From: Bolinopsis microptera
Lineage: Eukaryota > Ctenophora > Tentaculata > Lobata > Bolinopsidae
Reading direction: 5' to 3'
Assembly: GCF_026151205.1 (NCBI RefSeq)
Contig: NC_087080.1
Location: forward strand, 6,241,096 to 6,305,095
DNA length: 64,000 nt
Under the pieces are notes generated by a model that ran no database searches, had not been told where the DNA came from, and worked only from the letters and a program-made list of their open reading frames with translations. The translations under genes were made by a program, and so were the position numbers. Of this stretch, positions 49,851 to 60,774 are shown piece by piece (position 1 is the first letter of the stretch; each line of letters opens with the position of its first letter).

Positions 49851-51374
49851 CAGTTTACAAAATTGCTTTGCTTATTGCGTAACAATTTTGTCAAGCAGAA
49901 ATTGTGTCAAAACTGCAAAATTTCGGCCCAGGTAAGTTCATATATTTTTTTCATAAGTTTTTTTCTTTCATAGATCTATGCTGAAATGGAATAGTCTACC
50001 AGTATGTATCCGGCGCGGCAGTCAGAGCGGATTTCTACTTTTAAGGCCAAACTGATCAAGTACCTTTGGGCTGCCGATACAGTCTGGCCAGATTTGCTCA
50101 TCAGTCTTATGATTCTCAGAAATGTGTTTTTGTTGGTTACAATTCTGTCTGTCCAATTTCCTATCCGCTTGTCTTCCTCATTTTTCTTCTCTCAGTTGTG
50201 ACAGAATTGTAATGAACAAAATTCTTATAATTATTTATGATATGTTTGATTTCTTATTATTGTTTGTCATTCAAATTTGGTAGACGGCCCCAACGTTAAT
50301 GTGGCTCTTGCTATGTGTTGGTTCAGCTGAATTATTTATTATGTAATCAAGTTTAGTTTTCTTTTTAGTTAGTTAGTTTTTAGTAAGTTGTCATCCGGCC
50401 AAACATTAAGCAGCTTATATTGCAGTACCATTTATAAATTAGGTTATCAAAATGTGTAATTGTAAAATTGCATGGCTGAAATGTAACGCTTGATTTATAT
50501 ATAATTAATTGAATTTTCAAATAAATAAAAAAAATATTTGAAGGTGTCCAATTTTGATGATTGTCCATTTTCAAAACTTCTTCATGCATTCTGACTTTCA
50601 TGCTTCAATCGTGTCTTCTGCAATCCACAGTTAAATCACTTATAATCAAACAATCATTATTATAGGATGCAATGATGTTATTTAATCGTGATGAAGTAGG
50701 CTTGTAAAGTTCAGGTTTGTGTTTGACGCAGCATTGATTTACATCATTAAACTTAGTATAAAATTACATATCTCGATTGAATGGCTGAATGTATTCTCTA
50801 CCACTATAACTGCAGTGATCATAATACTTTGAAGCAAACTTTTTCAGCATGTCCCGGTGTCCCCATATGTTAACATTTAAAAGGATTTAGATGATTTTAT
50901 ATGTGCATAATGCTTGAGCACAAAGTTTATGAAAAGCTGTATTGGAGTCTGGGTGATAAGGGTGTAGCACCTGCCACCTCCATCTTAAAAACATTCATGA
51001 CATTAAAATCAATTTTATTTGTATGATTATTTGTATGATTTACTTTGATCGAAATCTATTGCAATGATGACATTGCTTTAATGCAGCAGAAGAGATTTCA
51101 AGGCATCGGCAACACAAAGGAGGGTTTAAAAGGACATGGATGGATGATTTATAGTGTGCACATTGCTTGGGCATAAAACTAAACATTTAAATTATAAAGA
51201 AAAAGTAACAATTTGATAGAAAGCTTTACTGGTTAAAAAAGGATGTAGCCGGCAGCACCAGCAACCTCCATTCATACATTTTAAAATGAGCATGATCTAA
51301 AAGCCAATTTTATATATAGATAATAAGTTTAGGACGGTTTAAAAAAAGTGAAATTCAACAAATATTCAGCAGAT
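49851..51374. other. 5' flank of the LRRIQ3-like gene, no gene seen
   Basis: AT-rich, with short open frames only (65 codons near 50,004; 73 codons minus near 50,380). Two diverged blocks, around 50,880-50,990 and 51,125-51,280 (gtgcataatgcttgagcaca / gtgcacattgcttgggcata; aaagct...tggttaaaaaaggatgtagc), look like an old duplication. The promoter of the downstream gene is presumably here. Confidence 0.4.
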
Positions 51375-54300
51375 ATGACAAAAAAGGGCGAGGAGGCGAC
51401 AAAGGAACTGACATTGGTGGACATTAAATCTATCACTCAACAGACCAGCTTTGAGGTTTTTATTACCAGAGTGTATTCTTTTCTAGTCAATCATCTTGCC
51501 TCTTGGGTATCTGTGCTACAGCCTGTGTCAATTAGACATTTTACAATTACATGAATTCATGGAGTGCATATTATTTATAAACAATAAGAAATTATGATAA
51601 CGTGTAATATCCGGATCAGAACATTATGTATTAGTCTCATTCTTGTAATATTCCTGGTGCAAAATTTATAGTTCCCGTTTATTGCTGATAAGATCCTGAT
51701 AAGAGCCTTTTCCTTATCACAATAAACGGGAACACTATAAATTTTACTCCCAGAAACACACAATAATAATCCAACATTGTCCTCCCACAGGGTGTGACAT
51801 ACCTGAACTTGTATGGGTGTGGTCTGAATGACATCACCTCAATCTCCTCCCTGAGGTCACTGACGGTATGTCTTATAGCTAACAACTACATAACAGACCT
51901 GACTCCAGTCCTTAGGTGCAGGAACCTCTTTAAACTTGATGCCAGCACTAACAAGGTTAGCTTTGCTTTACTTTAATTTACATGTATAACTGTTCATTAG
52001 TTTCAATGTAATAGTTTGTGTAAGCATTGCGATTTTTCACCATCGTGAATGAAAGTTCTAAATTCAAATTTACTAAATTTCAATATTTTATCGTAGTTTG
52101 AATGATTTATCGTAAAGGAATTCCCATTCTATTATTCCATCATCTGTGTTGGACAAACCTCGCTGTCATCTTCATTAAATAATGATTATGGCATCATTAA
52201 GACATAATATGCAGATTGTAGCAGAAATAATAACTGAGTTACTATCTATTCACCACAGATAAGTACATTACCAAAATGTGACGACTGGACTAGGATGTTA
52301 TCTCTAAAAATCCTATATCTCCATGACAACGCTATAAGTAAATTGTCGCTCTTCAGTGAACTTGCAGGTGAGCCAACTTTAAGTAGATATTTCTCATTAA
52401 AATGTGGATAAAACATCTTTTTCAATCGGTGAGAGTTCTTTTGTCTTTGCATGTTGTAACTTTTAGTTTATTTCTTTGAATTTCATGAACTTTCCTTGTG
52501 GTTTTGTAAAATTAAATTTGTAAATCACGTGCATGCACGGGAAGCTACGATTAAAAATGCGTTTGAAAATGCATGATATTGATACAAGAATATTCTGAGA
52601 GTTCTATCACTCTAGTGTTGTCAGATGGCTTCTGCAGAAGAACGCAAAAATAAAATGTATTTTATAACGAGATGGTTGAAAGTTTCAGTGATTACCCCTA
52701 TTTTCTGTAAAATAACTAAAATCCCAGATGAAAATTCTGTTTATCTCTCAGGATCCCCAGAATTAACAGTGTTGACATTGTTTGATACCCCAGTCAGCCT
52801 TACCAAACACTACAGACACCACGCAGTCAATACCATCTGGAGCCTCAAGGTCAGATTATCTTCTCCTATCGTTTCTATTGCAATCTATATGTGCAAAATT
52901 GAATCACATGACCAACAAATGTTTCTGTTTAATAACATAGTGCCTACATAATAATATGCAATGCGGATAGCAACCTTTATTGTGGGGTTTTTTTGTAAAG
53001 AATCATACTTTTATAGTGATATTTGTGAATTTTACAAGCACTATGATGTTTTTAAAAATTGTAAAAGGTGCGGCAGATAAGATCGAAAGTTCTTTGATCA
53101 TCACTTCAAGCAATCACTGTGCACTCTAAAAAGTTTTTGAATATATACAGTTTAAAATCAAATTCATTCAATTGCTTTGTGCATTATGTCTTATTGCTTT
53201 GTACATTATGTTCTCATAATTCTTCAGAATTACTGTATGCTGAGTGTGACCAGTTGGACACGGTCGATAAAATTTCACATTAAAATCGAGAAGTTCAGAA
53301 TATTCAGTTTAATATTGATCATAATATTTAATAATTAACAAGGCTTGCTATTTTAACAAAATATTAACAATATTTTAATGTTCCGAATTCCGATATATAT
53401 TAAACAAAACTCAAATAAATACTCAGGTAAATATCAACAATATTTTATAAACTATTAACAAATTCTGATTTTCAGTGTTTGGATCAGCTGATTGTAAGTG
53501 ATGAAGAAGTTATAGAAGATGCTAAGTTCAGTAAGGATAGATTCTGTGCGTATCATCCCGACCTCAGGATTGGGCATCTACCTTACATCACCAAGGTTAC
53601 TTTTTAGCTGTTATTAATTAAGTATTATTATTAACATCAAATTAGGTCAAATTTTAAACAGTGCGATATCAATACTTATTATAATAAAATTCCAACCAAT
53701 ACAAAGTTGATGTATATAAGAAACTTTTGAGTTTTAAAGGTACTGTAAAGAATTTCCTCAAATCATGCAGGGTGTTTCAAAAGTTTTGCCATGATTTCAT
53801 TATTCTTTAATTTTACAGAATCAAGTTAAGGCAAATGGATACTAAGTTATTCAAAAAGTAAATCTTTGCAAGACTATTGAAACACCCTGTATTATGTTTT
53901 GGGACTCATGGAAGTACACACTGAACAGATAGATGAATGGAATACTTTAAAAGATAGTTATGTCAGTTATAACTTATATTTATATATAATGTTTTTCAAA
54001 GGCTATTTTTCTATCGCTAAAAACTAACAATTTATTACAAACTGGACTAAATATTTGTATAGAAAATTGTATACAATTAATAGTACTCGAGTACGTGTAG
54101 CCCGAGTGATAAACTAATAAAAATAAAGACTACTTAAAGTTTCAAGAAGTAAATTAAACATCAGCGTTAAACTTAACATTGTCGAATAAATAACGTTATG
54201 CATCGTATAATTTATTTCACAAGTGAACATTGGTAAAGTTTAACGCGGATAATCGAGTAACGTTGTGATTGTGAAACCTAAAATAGGACAGTCTTTTATT

Positions 54301-57300
54301 TCTAGAAACTGTACTATGGTTTATCTCTTATTAGTTTGTCTCATTGAAAAGTTGTATTGAAATTTTAGTGAGCAGATCCGTCCGAGTCGTACTGAAAAGA
54401 TGCTTTTTTGATAATTTATAATCCAGCTTGATTGATGAAAATTCACTGATAAAATTGTCTTTACTCGAGATTAAAAACTCTTCAAACTCGAGTGATTTGG
54501 ATAATTGAGTACCCGTTGATGACTGATGAGTTTTTAACGAACTGACTAAATCCAAACACGATTTACACCAGGATTTGACAGAGAGTGAAGCAGTTGGTCA
54601 GAGTTTGAGAACATTAAAAGTGGTGGAAGGAATCCTCCGCAAGCATTCTCCCGTCATTATAATCCAGCGTGCCTGGCGTCAGAAACTCAACAAACGCCGA
54701 CAAGCCGAGCTCAGGGAGCTGAGGCACTGGTGAGTCAGCGGGTTGTTTCCTCAACTGCTACACAGTGTAATATTAACTTTGAAATGAACGTACAATACTC
54801 GTACAAAATTTGTTTCAAATATTATCTTCGAATATTATTTCTTGAATAAGTGATCATAAACTTTTCAATAGCTCAATTGGCGGTTGGGTTATACAACGAA
54901 TTCAAAGATCAGAGTTCGTTCTTACATTGTTCGGTGAAGATATACGTGATTTTGGGGTATTTTGTTATATTTCTTCAGAACTTATCGTTTATAACAACGA
55001 GTATGAACATGCACTCTATAAGTGCCAACATGAAACGCAATTAAATCCAGGAGGAGGAGCCACTATGGCACCCGGCTTATCAGTGAAACAAATATCAGAC
55101 TCATATTATCAATTATTATGCGCCATATCCACCTGGTACAATCCCTGTATTGAGAGAGAATTACTTTGTCTTTGTCGGTGGTGAAATGCGTTCTTTGTCG
55201 GTGGTGAAACACATCCAGGGGACCTTCAGGGCACTTGATTCAAAACAAAGTTCACTGCGGTCATGATCGGTGGTTTTTACTCGTTATGTAAAAAATAATA
55301 ACAAGCAAAATAGAGCTCGGTTTCCACGAACAGATACGATTATTATGATGAGTTAGTAAGTAGTTTGAAGTGCTCTTTTTAAGATGTTCTCTTGGCATAT
55401 TACGATGATATTAATTCTTGATAATTTGTTGCCGTCTTGCTATACTTCCGGGTCTTGAATACTAGTTGGACTAACTGCTGAATCACATGTAATATTAATC
55501 GGCTGCTTTATATATGAGCTTACCATGCTTGATCTCTTTGAAAATCCTGAGAATACAGATATTCAAGTTTCGGGATGTTTTGAAATACAGCCCACCCCAG
55601 TCAGCTGTGTCGTGATCAGAATCAAGAAAAGAGAGAGGTAAAAATAATATGATGATAGCTGAAAAATACTATTAATCGTAAATTTCACTACCGATCTTAG
55701 TGCGGCGTGTTTTTTGTTTTGTGCTGTAAAAGACAATCAAAGATAATAACAAGCAAAATAATCATCTAGAATGGCCAGCTTTTCACAAACTGATACGCTT
55801 TATTATGATACACTTTCACTCACATTAAATGCTATTTCCTTGTTCTTCTCTCGGTATTTTACAATAAATTTAGCTCAAGATAGGTATTTACCATCAAGCC
55901 CCAGTTGATCCAAGATTGTATGTACATTGTACAGTTGGTTGCTCGCTTTGCTTTATTTGTTTATAGAGTTCCGAGGATAAGGATATTTCGTTATGGGATG
56001 TTTCGCAGATCAGCCTACTAAGCCTACCCCGATTCGTTTTGTAGCTGTCAACCAGAAAAACAGATTAAGGTAAAAAATAATTTGACTACTGGGACCAGTC
56101 AATGCCACTATTTCCACTATCTTACAGAGCTGCCAATTTGTCCACAAAGTTATGTTTAGCTCATCATGCTTATAATACTTAGCGCTCTGTTAGATATCCA
56201 TTAGTCCAACACGTGATCCGTGAGGGTTACATTTCGGACAGAAAGACTGCCCTATTGATTCAAGTATGAAGTACCTACTTAATCTCCAAGTTCTTAATAT
56301 TTCTTGTTTGCACGAACCCTGACTATACCCATCCACTTTTACACAGCTTCTTCCACTGTACTCTCAGCTCCTTCCACTGTACTCTCAGCTTCTTCCACTG
56401 TACTCTCAGCTTCTTCCACTGTACTCTCAGCTTCTTCCACTGTACTCCCAGCTCCTTCCACTGTACTCTCAGCTCCTTCCACTGTACTCTCAGCTTCTTC
56501 CACTATACTCTCAGCTCCTTCCACTGTACTCTCAGCTCCTTCAACTGTACTCTCAGCTTCTTCCACTGTACTCTCAGCTCCTTCCATTGTACTCTCAGCT
56601 CCTTCCACTGTACTCTCAGCTTCTTCCACTGTACTCTCAGCTTCTTCCACTGTACTCTCAGCTCCTTCCACTGTACTCTCAGCTCCTTCCACTGTACTCT
56701 CAGCTTCTTCCACTGTACTCTCAGCTTCTTCCACTGTACTCTCAGCTTCTTCCACTATACTCTCAGCTTCTTCCACTGTAGTCTCAGCTCCTTGTTTTGC
56801 AGTAAGCTCCAGACCCCCTTTGTCTCAACTCTCAGCAGGGGGTAGTCCTGCATAACACCACCGTCTCCTCACTTGTAGTTTCTGGCAACGTGTCCTGCTT
56901 ACTACTTGCTAAAAGGTGCCCCCTGTCACACCCGGTATAGATCATGTCGTGTCAGAGGGACGGATATTGTATTAGCTTAGGTGAAATATCCAGTGGCGTG
57001 ACAAAAGTCTTGTGAGTATTAATTCAAAAGTAGTGAGCTGGATCTAGATCATTCTTCGTGAGACGTTAGATATTACCTAAGAGATTTAATGGCAAGTATC
57101 TTGACAAGGTAGGATGCCGGTGTGGGCACTGTCGGATGTTGTTAATCGTGTGTTATAGTGGGTAGTGTTATTAGTGTGTGGTATTTCAGAGTTAATCATC
57201 ACATATAGACAGCATGAGAGTAGGCCTGGCCATCTCGAAGTGATAATAATAATTAAAATGTTTCGCAGATTGGCAATTGATCGGTGTAGTTGGTGTTGTA

Positions 57301-59873
57301 CACACTGCACTGATAATGATATCACGTTGTACGTGTAATGTAAATATAGTGTGGATAAATGCGAATATATATTCTAAATAACTGATAAAACTATATTCCA
57401 CACAAAGCATGAAATTGTGCTGTATATGAGTGGTGATTTCGCTCTGAGAATCAGGGTCAGTAGCTCAATTGGTAGAGCAAGAGACGCGAAATCTCGAGGT
57501 TCTGGGATCATTCCCCAGTTGTCCCTAGTTTTTCAGAGTTAATCATCACATATAGACAGCATGAGAGTAGGCCTGGCCATCTCGAAGTGATAATAATAAT
57601 TTGTACACTATAGTTTGGAACAATAGTAATACTTGTAGCATAGGGTTGGTAGGGATTTGTAATGATATCGGCTCTGTAAAGGTGTTACGTGTTGTACAGG
57701 TGTCATGAATATAAGGGAGCTCCAAACACATCTAGTTGTGTTCATGTACTGATGCTACAAACCACGGTAGTTTTCTGAACAATATAACTTGAGGGTTGAT
57801 TAACTGCAATTCTAAAAGCTGTCCTCTGCAGGGCAGCAGTATGCTTACAGCGGTATTGGCGGATGAAGCACAACATCCCTCAACTAAAGGGTGTACCGCC
57901 ACCCCACACAGATATCTACTCACCACTTACACACAGTGAACCGAGCCGACCACCTTCAACTGCCCGACCGCGATCATCACCTTCACAAGTTAGTTCTGTC
58001 TTATGTGAGATTAGATTTGTAAAATCTTAGAAAAAGTTTAACCAAAATACGATGAGGGCTAGACCTGAATTCAAACGCTTACGCCTTATTGTGTGATAAG
58101 ATTTGATAACATCTACTACGATTTGCTAAGTTCGAATGTGACAATCTTATTTGAAGTCCTGGGGTGCATTCTATTCATGTCGAAATGAAAATCGTTTGCT
58201 GCATGATTGATGTTGTACCTCTTCGTACCACAGAAAATGTTTTGTTTGCGCGTGCCGCGACGACAAATTTATGATAAAAGCGCGCCATATACCTTGATTA
58301 ACCATGTGGTCTTCCTAGCAACCTGTTAGCAACCAATGTCGATCAGAGCTAGATCGGAGTCCTTACATATAGGCTTCATTGACATCTGATGTTTCCATAA
58401 GGTCAACTAATAATCAATTTTGATTTCACAGCAAGAAGATGACCGAGAGAAGACTCCTTTCCGAATCAGTTCTGCTAGACTTTTGGAGAGTATCGCAGCT
58501 AAAACTTCGTTCAACAAAGTTTGGGGCGCCGTCCCTTTTACTGCCGGATTGGAGGGAAATGTATTTATCAAGCATTCAGGTAATTTAAAGATCTACTGAA
58601 TTGCTGCCATGGACAGCTGAATGTTTAACGTTATTTATTTATAAAACAACACCCTGTTAAAAAAGTCTTAAGAAAAATTCGGACTGATCTGAAGAACCTT
58701 CCACAGAAAAAGTAACAGACGCACTAAAGCAAGAACAAGAAGCCGCATTGCAGAAGACGGGAGAAGACGATGACCTGTTTTTGGTGGCTGAGAGAACGTC
58801 TCTGAGAGAACCGGAGACCTTTAGAGATGTGGTCACTAGTTGCAGGGAGGCGGGGAGAGTTGTGAGGGAGGCCGCTAATCATTACAAGGAAATTCAGGTG
58901 TTATGTTGTTTGAAAATTGGACCACTGTTATTTGTGCACGATATTTTGGTAACGGAATACTTGAAGGAAAAGATTTTAACATTGTAACGCAGGTAAAGCA
59001 TTGCATGTAAATAAAAAATCCGCATACTTGAATCATCTTGGTATAACAAATGTTCAATGTTATAATTCTAACACTAAAATTCCAGTCTCCCTCGCAGAGA
59101 TATAGACCAAAAACTGTGAAAAAAGAGGTTAAACCGAAGGCGACAGCTAGCAGTAACTCTCAGAGGCTCTTCATGAAACTTCAGGATTCAATGGCCTTAT
59201 CTTGTTTAAAGGCTGTACAGCAGGTTTATATATTATCTACTCAAGGTTTCTTACTTTGACTTATTTACATAAACAAAGTTCTGGGATATTTAATTTAGTT
59301 TTATAACTCTTATCTGCATTTTCAGGCGTACAAGAATCGGGCTCAAGTTGAAGGGCAAGCTGCTAAAATGGATCAGGTTCTCCTTCAACGGCATCAACAT
59401 AAGGTAAGAACACTGAAACCATAAAAATGAATAAATAAATAGATCAATACACTAAAAGCATCGTTTTTCATCCCCCATACTCAACAGAATATCGCACCCA
59501 ATTGCGCGATACCATTGAAACGAGGTTTAAATATCCCCCTTACAAAACATTTTGTACCCATCAGTTTAATTCTGCCACTGGCTCTTTTGAAGAGGATGCT
59601 TTAATGTACGTGTTTACTGTTTAGGCGGTTGCTCTTAAACTGTCTTGGAGCCCTAACTATACTATGGGCTCGCTATTTCCGCGATGTAATCAAATTTTAC
59701 GTCTTTTAAGAGACAATTTTAAGCCGCAAGCTGTTGCACTCAAGGAAATCTACCGTACCGAAGTATTGATTAACGAGGCAGTTTTGAGGGGAAATACACC
59801 AAAACCATTTTTTGCCGGGATTCGGGACTTGACTTCATATTATGAAAATAAAGATAGAAACAATAAGATTTGA
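51375..59873 (+). CDS. LRRIQ3: LRRIQ3-like protein: leucine-rich repeats and IQ motifs (12 exons)
   Basis: Exons: 51,375-51,455, 51,791-51,955, 52,259-52,367, 52,752-52,849, 53,476-53,595, 54,572-54,729, 57,832-57,988, 58,432-58,579, 58,707-58,897, 59,086-59,223, 59,326-59,403 and 59,625-59,873. All phases agree, total 563 codons plus TGA; vertebrate LRRIQ3 is of similar length. Residues about 28-150 carry leucine-rich repeats (VTYLNLYGCGLNDI; SLTVCLIANNYITDL; LKILYLHDNAISKL; LTVLTLFDTPVSL). Then comes the family's IWSLK...LIVSDEEVIEDA segment, an IQ motif near 219-233 (VIIIQRAWRQKLNKRR) and a second near 247-260 (AVCLQRYWRMKHNIP), expected to bind calmodulin. The C-terminal half is Ser/Pro-rich then charged and helical. 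The start ATG (51,375) is the first in the frame; the donor after exon 1 (gtttttat) is weak, so exon 1 is the least certain. The molecular role is not well established in the family. It is convergent with the PLAC8 gene. Confidence 0.9.
51660..51745. mobile_element. MITE-like hairpin in LRRIQ3-like intron 1
   Basis: aaaatttatagttcccgttt+attg is matched in inverse by caataaacgggaacactata+aatttt, with one small bulge. Within the loop, ctgataag and cttatca also pair. It ends 45 bp before the exon at 51,791. Confidence 0.75.
53768..53889. mobile_element. MITE-like element with cagggtgtttcaa ends
   Basis: A 122-bp unit has inverted ends cagggtgtttcaaaag / ctattgaaacaccctg (15 of 16 match). This terminal sequence resembles mariner-derived elements. 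A TA follows the right end but the left flank is TG, so the TA duplication is not intact. Lies in intron 5 of the LRRIQ3-like gene. Confidence 0.7.
55290..56100 (+). repeat. Diverged tandem duplication (about 435 bp) carrying a paralogous mini-exon
   Basis: Two copies both contain aataacaagcaaaata, a 'gatacg...attatgat' block, and then an exon-like segment with a gtaaaa donor. Copy 1 (about 55,571-55,637) reads SGCFEIQPTPVSCVVIRIKK-. Copy 2 (55,993-56,069) reads MGCFADQPTKPTPIRFVAVN-, with an in-frame ATG. The protein frames are conserved better than the surrounding DNA. No downstream partner exon was identified, and the phase does not fit insertion between exons 6 and 7. Confidence 0.5.
56347..56787. 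repeat. Minisatellite, exactly 21 units of 21 bp
   Basis: The unit cttcttccactgtactctca+g is repeated 21 times without a length change. Variation is almost confined to ctt/ctc at the second triplet (Ser/Pro if read on the plus strand) and a few single changes (56,452 t to c; 56,511 g to a). Because 21 is a multiple of three, frames are open on both strands (SSTVLSA repeats on plus, EEAESTV on minus). It lies inside intron 6 of the LRRIQ3-like gene. Confidence 0.95.
57184..57254 (+). mobile_element. 5'-truncated copy of tRNA-derived SINE, family 3
   Basis: These 71 bp are identical to 57,531-57,601 (tttcagagttaatcatcaca ... tgataataataatt). They correspond to the body and (aat)n tail of the SINE at 57,454-57,601, without its tRNA-like head. 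Confidence 0.8.
57454..57601 (+). mobile_element. tRNA-derived SINE, family 3
   Basis: Its head (57,454-57,525) folds as a 72-nt tRNA cloverleaf. The acceptor arm pairs gggtcag with ttgtccc with one mismatch, the D arm is gctcaattggtagagc, the anticodon arm is agaga-cgcgaaa-tctcg and the T arm is ctggg-atcattc-cccag. The position-33 base is G rather than T, and the T loop is not TTCRANY, so it is a degenerate tRNA-like head, not a working tRNA. A 71-bp body and an (aat)n tail follow. Head, body and simple tail are the structure of a SINE. Confidence 0.75.
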
Positions 59874-60012
59874 TACATTGAAAAATTCTTTTAAGAGTAT
59901 GCACTTTCGAAAAAAAAATTTCTTTTTGGAACGTTTTTTCAATTTGATAAAGTCTGTCACTGAAATAATTAATCTAATTAATTTTTAATATAGATCAGTC
60001 TACAGTTCTACT

Positions 60013-60018
60013 TTTATT
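60013..60018 (-). terminator. Poly(A) signal AATAAA for the PLAC8-family gene
   Basis: First AATAAA on the minus strand after the stop at 60,289 (tttatt on plus). It lies only about 10 bp from the opposing gene's signal, so the two convergent transcripts would overlap at their extreme 3' ends. Confidence 0.5.
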
Positions 60019-60028
60019 ATGAATCAAA

Positions 60029-60034
60029 AATAAA
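60029..60034 (+). terminator. Poly(A) signal AATAAA for the LRRIQ3-like gene
   Basis: First clear AATAAA after the stop at 59,873, giving a 3' UTR of roughly 170 nt. Context is AT-rich. Confidence 0.5.
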
Positions 60035-60288
60035 CAAAATCGTCATTAATGTCGATACATTTTTTTTTCAAATATCGTTTAAGCAAGATTCAGGGCATAT
60101 CAAGAATTTGGCTAAAGACAAAACATACTATAGATTGTGGAAATTAATTCATTGTTCAACGATAATTTGTATTTAAAGATGTGAGTATCAGTTCGCACGC
60201 TGGGCATCCAAGAGAAATTGTTTTCTAGGGGCGCACTAATATTGATGAGGGACTCCAGGAGCATACTATTGAGGAGCGTACTGTTGAC

Positions 60289-60774
60289 TCAGTTACGAGC
60301 ATAGGACTGTTGAGGGGGAGCATAGGACTGCGGAACTGCAGTTATCGGGTTCTGCTGTTGTTGCTCTACAACAACTTGAGTTGTAGAAGGCAGACTTTCT
60401 TTCAACTGCTTTCGTTCCTGATGTAGAGCACAAGGAGTGCACAACCAAACGACCAAGCAGTCTAAATAACGGTCACCTTGGATCCCATAGTCTCTTCTGA
60501 TTTTGGGTCTAAGGGAAAGACCCCATGCACACTTCGCAGCTTCTTGGCAGAAAAAAAAACCCAAGCAGCCCCAAAAAGCACCACCACGTCCGTCACACCA
60601 ATAACCAGGGTAGCAAGAGTCCCGCGCGTTTAAACCAAAGTATACACAGGGACAAAACCAAACTAGCAGACATTCTCCGATATCGTCTGTGCATCCAAAC
60701 AGACCATGACTCCATTCGTTTTTCCTTAGAGTACCATCTTCTACTGATATTAGAAGCGGCACCTTGTCGTCCAT
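60289..60774 (-). CDS. PLAC8 (cysteine-rich) family protein, intronless
   Basis: One 161-aa ORF from ATG at 60,772-60,774 to the stop at 60,289. After a short acidic start (MDDKVPLLIS) the PLAC8 domain covers about residues 19-122. It contains WSHGLFGCTDD, then ECLLVWFCPCVYFGLNA (the CPC core), a cysteine/aromatic-rich middle (CYPGYWCDGRGGAFWG, FFFCQEAAKCAWG), LRPKIRRDYGI and CLVVWLCTPCALHQERKQL. The tail is Gln/Pro/Tyr-rich (VVVEQQQQ; QSYAPPQQSYARN). Family members are small palmitoylated or membrane-associated cysteine-rich proteins linked to cell-number control, metal handling or immune cells; the function here is unknown. Being intronless among intron-rich neighbours it may be an old retrocopy, but the frame is intact. 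It converges on the LRRIQ3-like gene with 415 bp between stop codons. Confidence 0.93.
   Translation of the reverse strand: MDDKVPLLISVEDGTLRKNEWSHGLFGCTDDIGECLLVWFCPCVYFGLNARDSCYPGYWCDGRGGAFWGCLGFFFCQEAAKCAWGLSLRPKIRRDYGIQGDRYLDCLVVWLCTPCALHQERKQLKESLPSTTQVVVEQQQQNPITAVPQSYAPPQQSYARN

Larger units (their letters stand above)
54730..57831. other. LRRIQ3-like intron 6 (3.1 kb), repeat-rich
   Basis: Exon 6 ends TG and exon 7 begins G, restoring a tryptophan, so the whole interval reads as one intron. It holds a diverged tandem duplication with two small exon-like segments, a 21-bp minisatellite, and SINE copies. A frame near 55,100-55,258 (NYYAPYPPGTIPVLRENYFV...) is open but does not fit either flanking phase. 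Confidence 0.6.

Noticed and set aside
54331-54600. Minus-strand frame of about 90 codons with plausible composition
   Set aside because: It has no ATG, overlaps the antisense of exon 6 of the LRRIQ3-like gene, and shows no motif.
57454-57525. Functional tRNA gene
   Set aside because: The cloverleaf length is right, but position 33 is G, the T loop lacks the TTCRANY consensus and an acceptor pair is mismatched; body and (aat)n tail show it is a SINE head.
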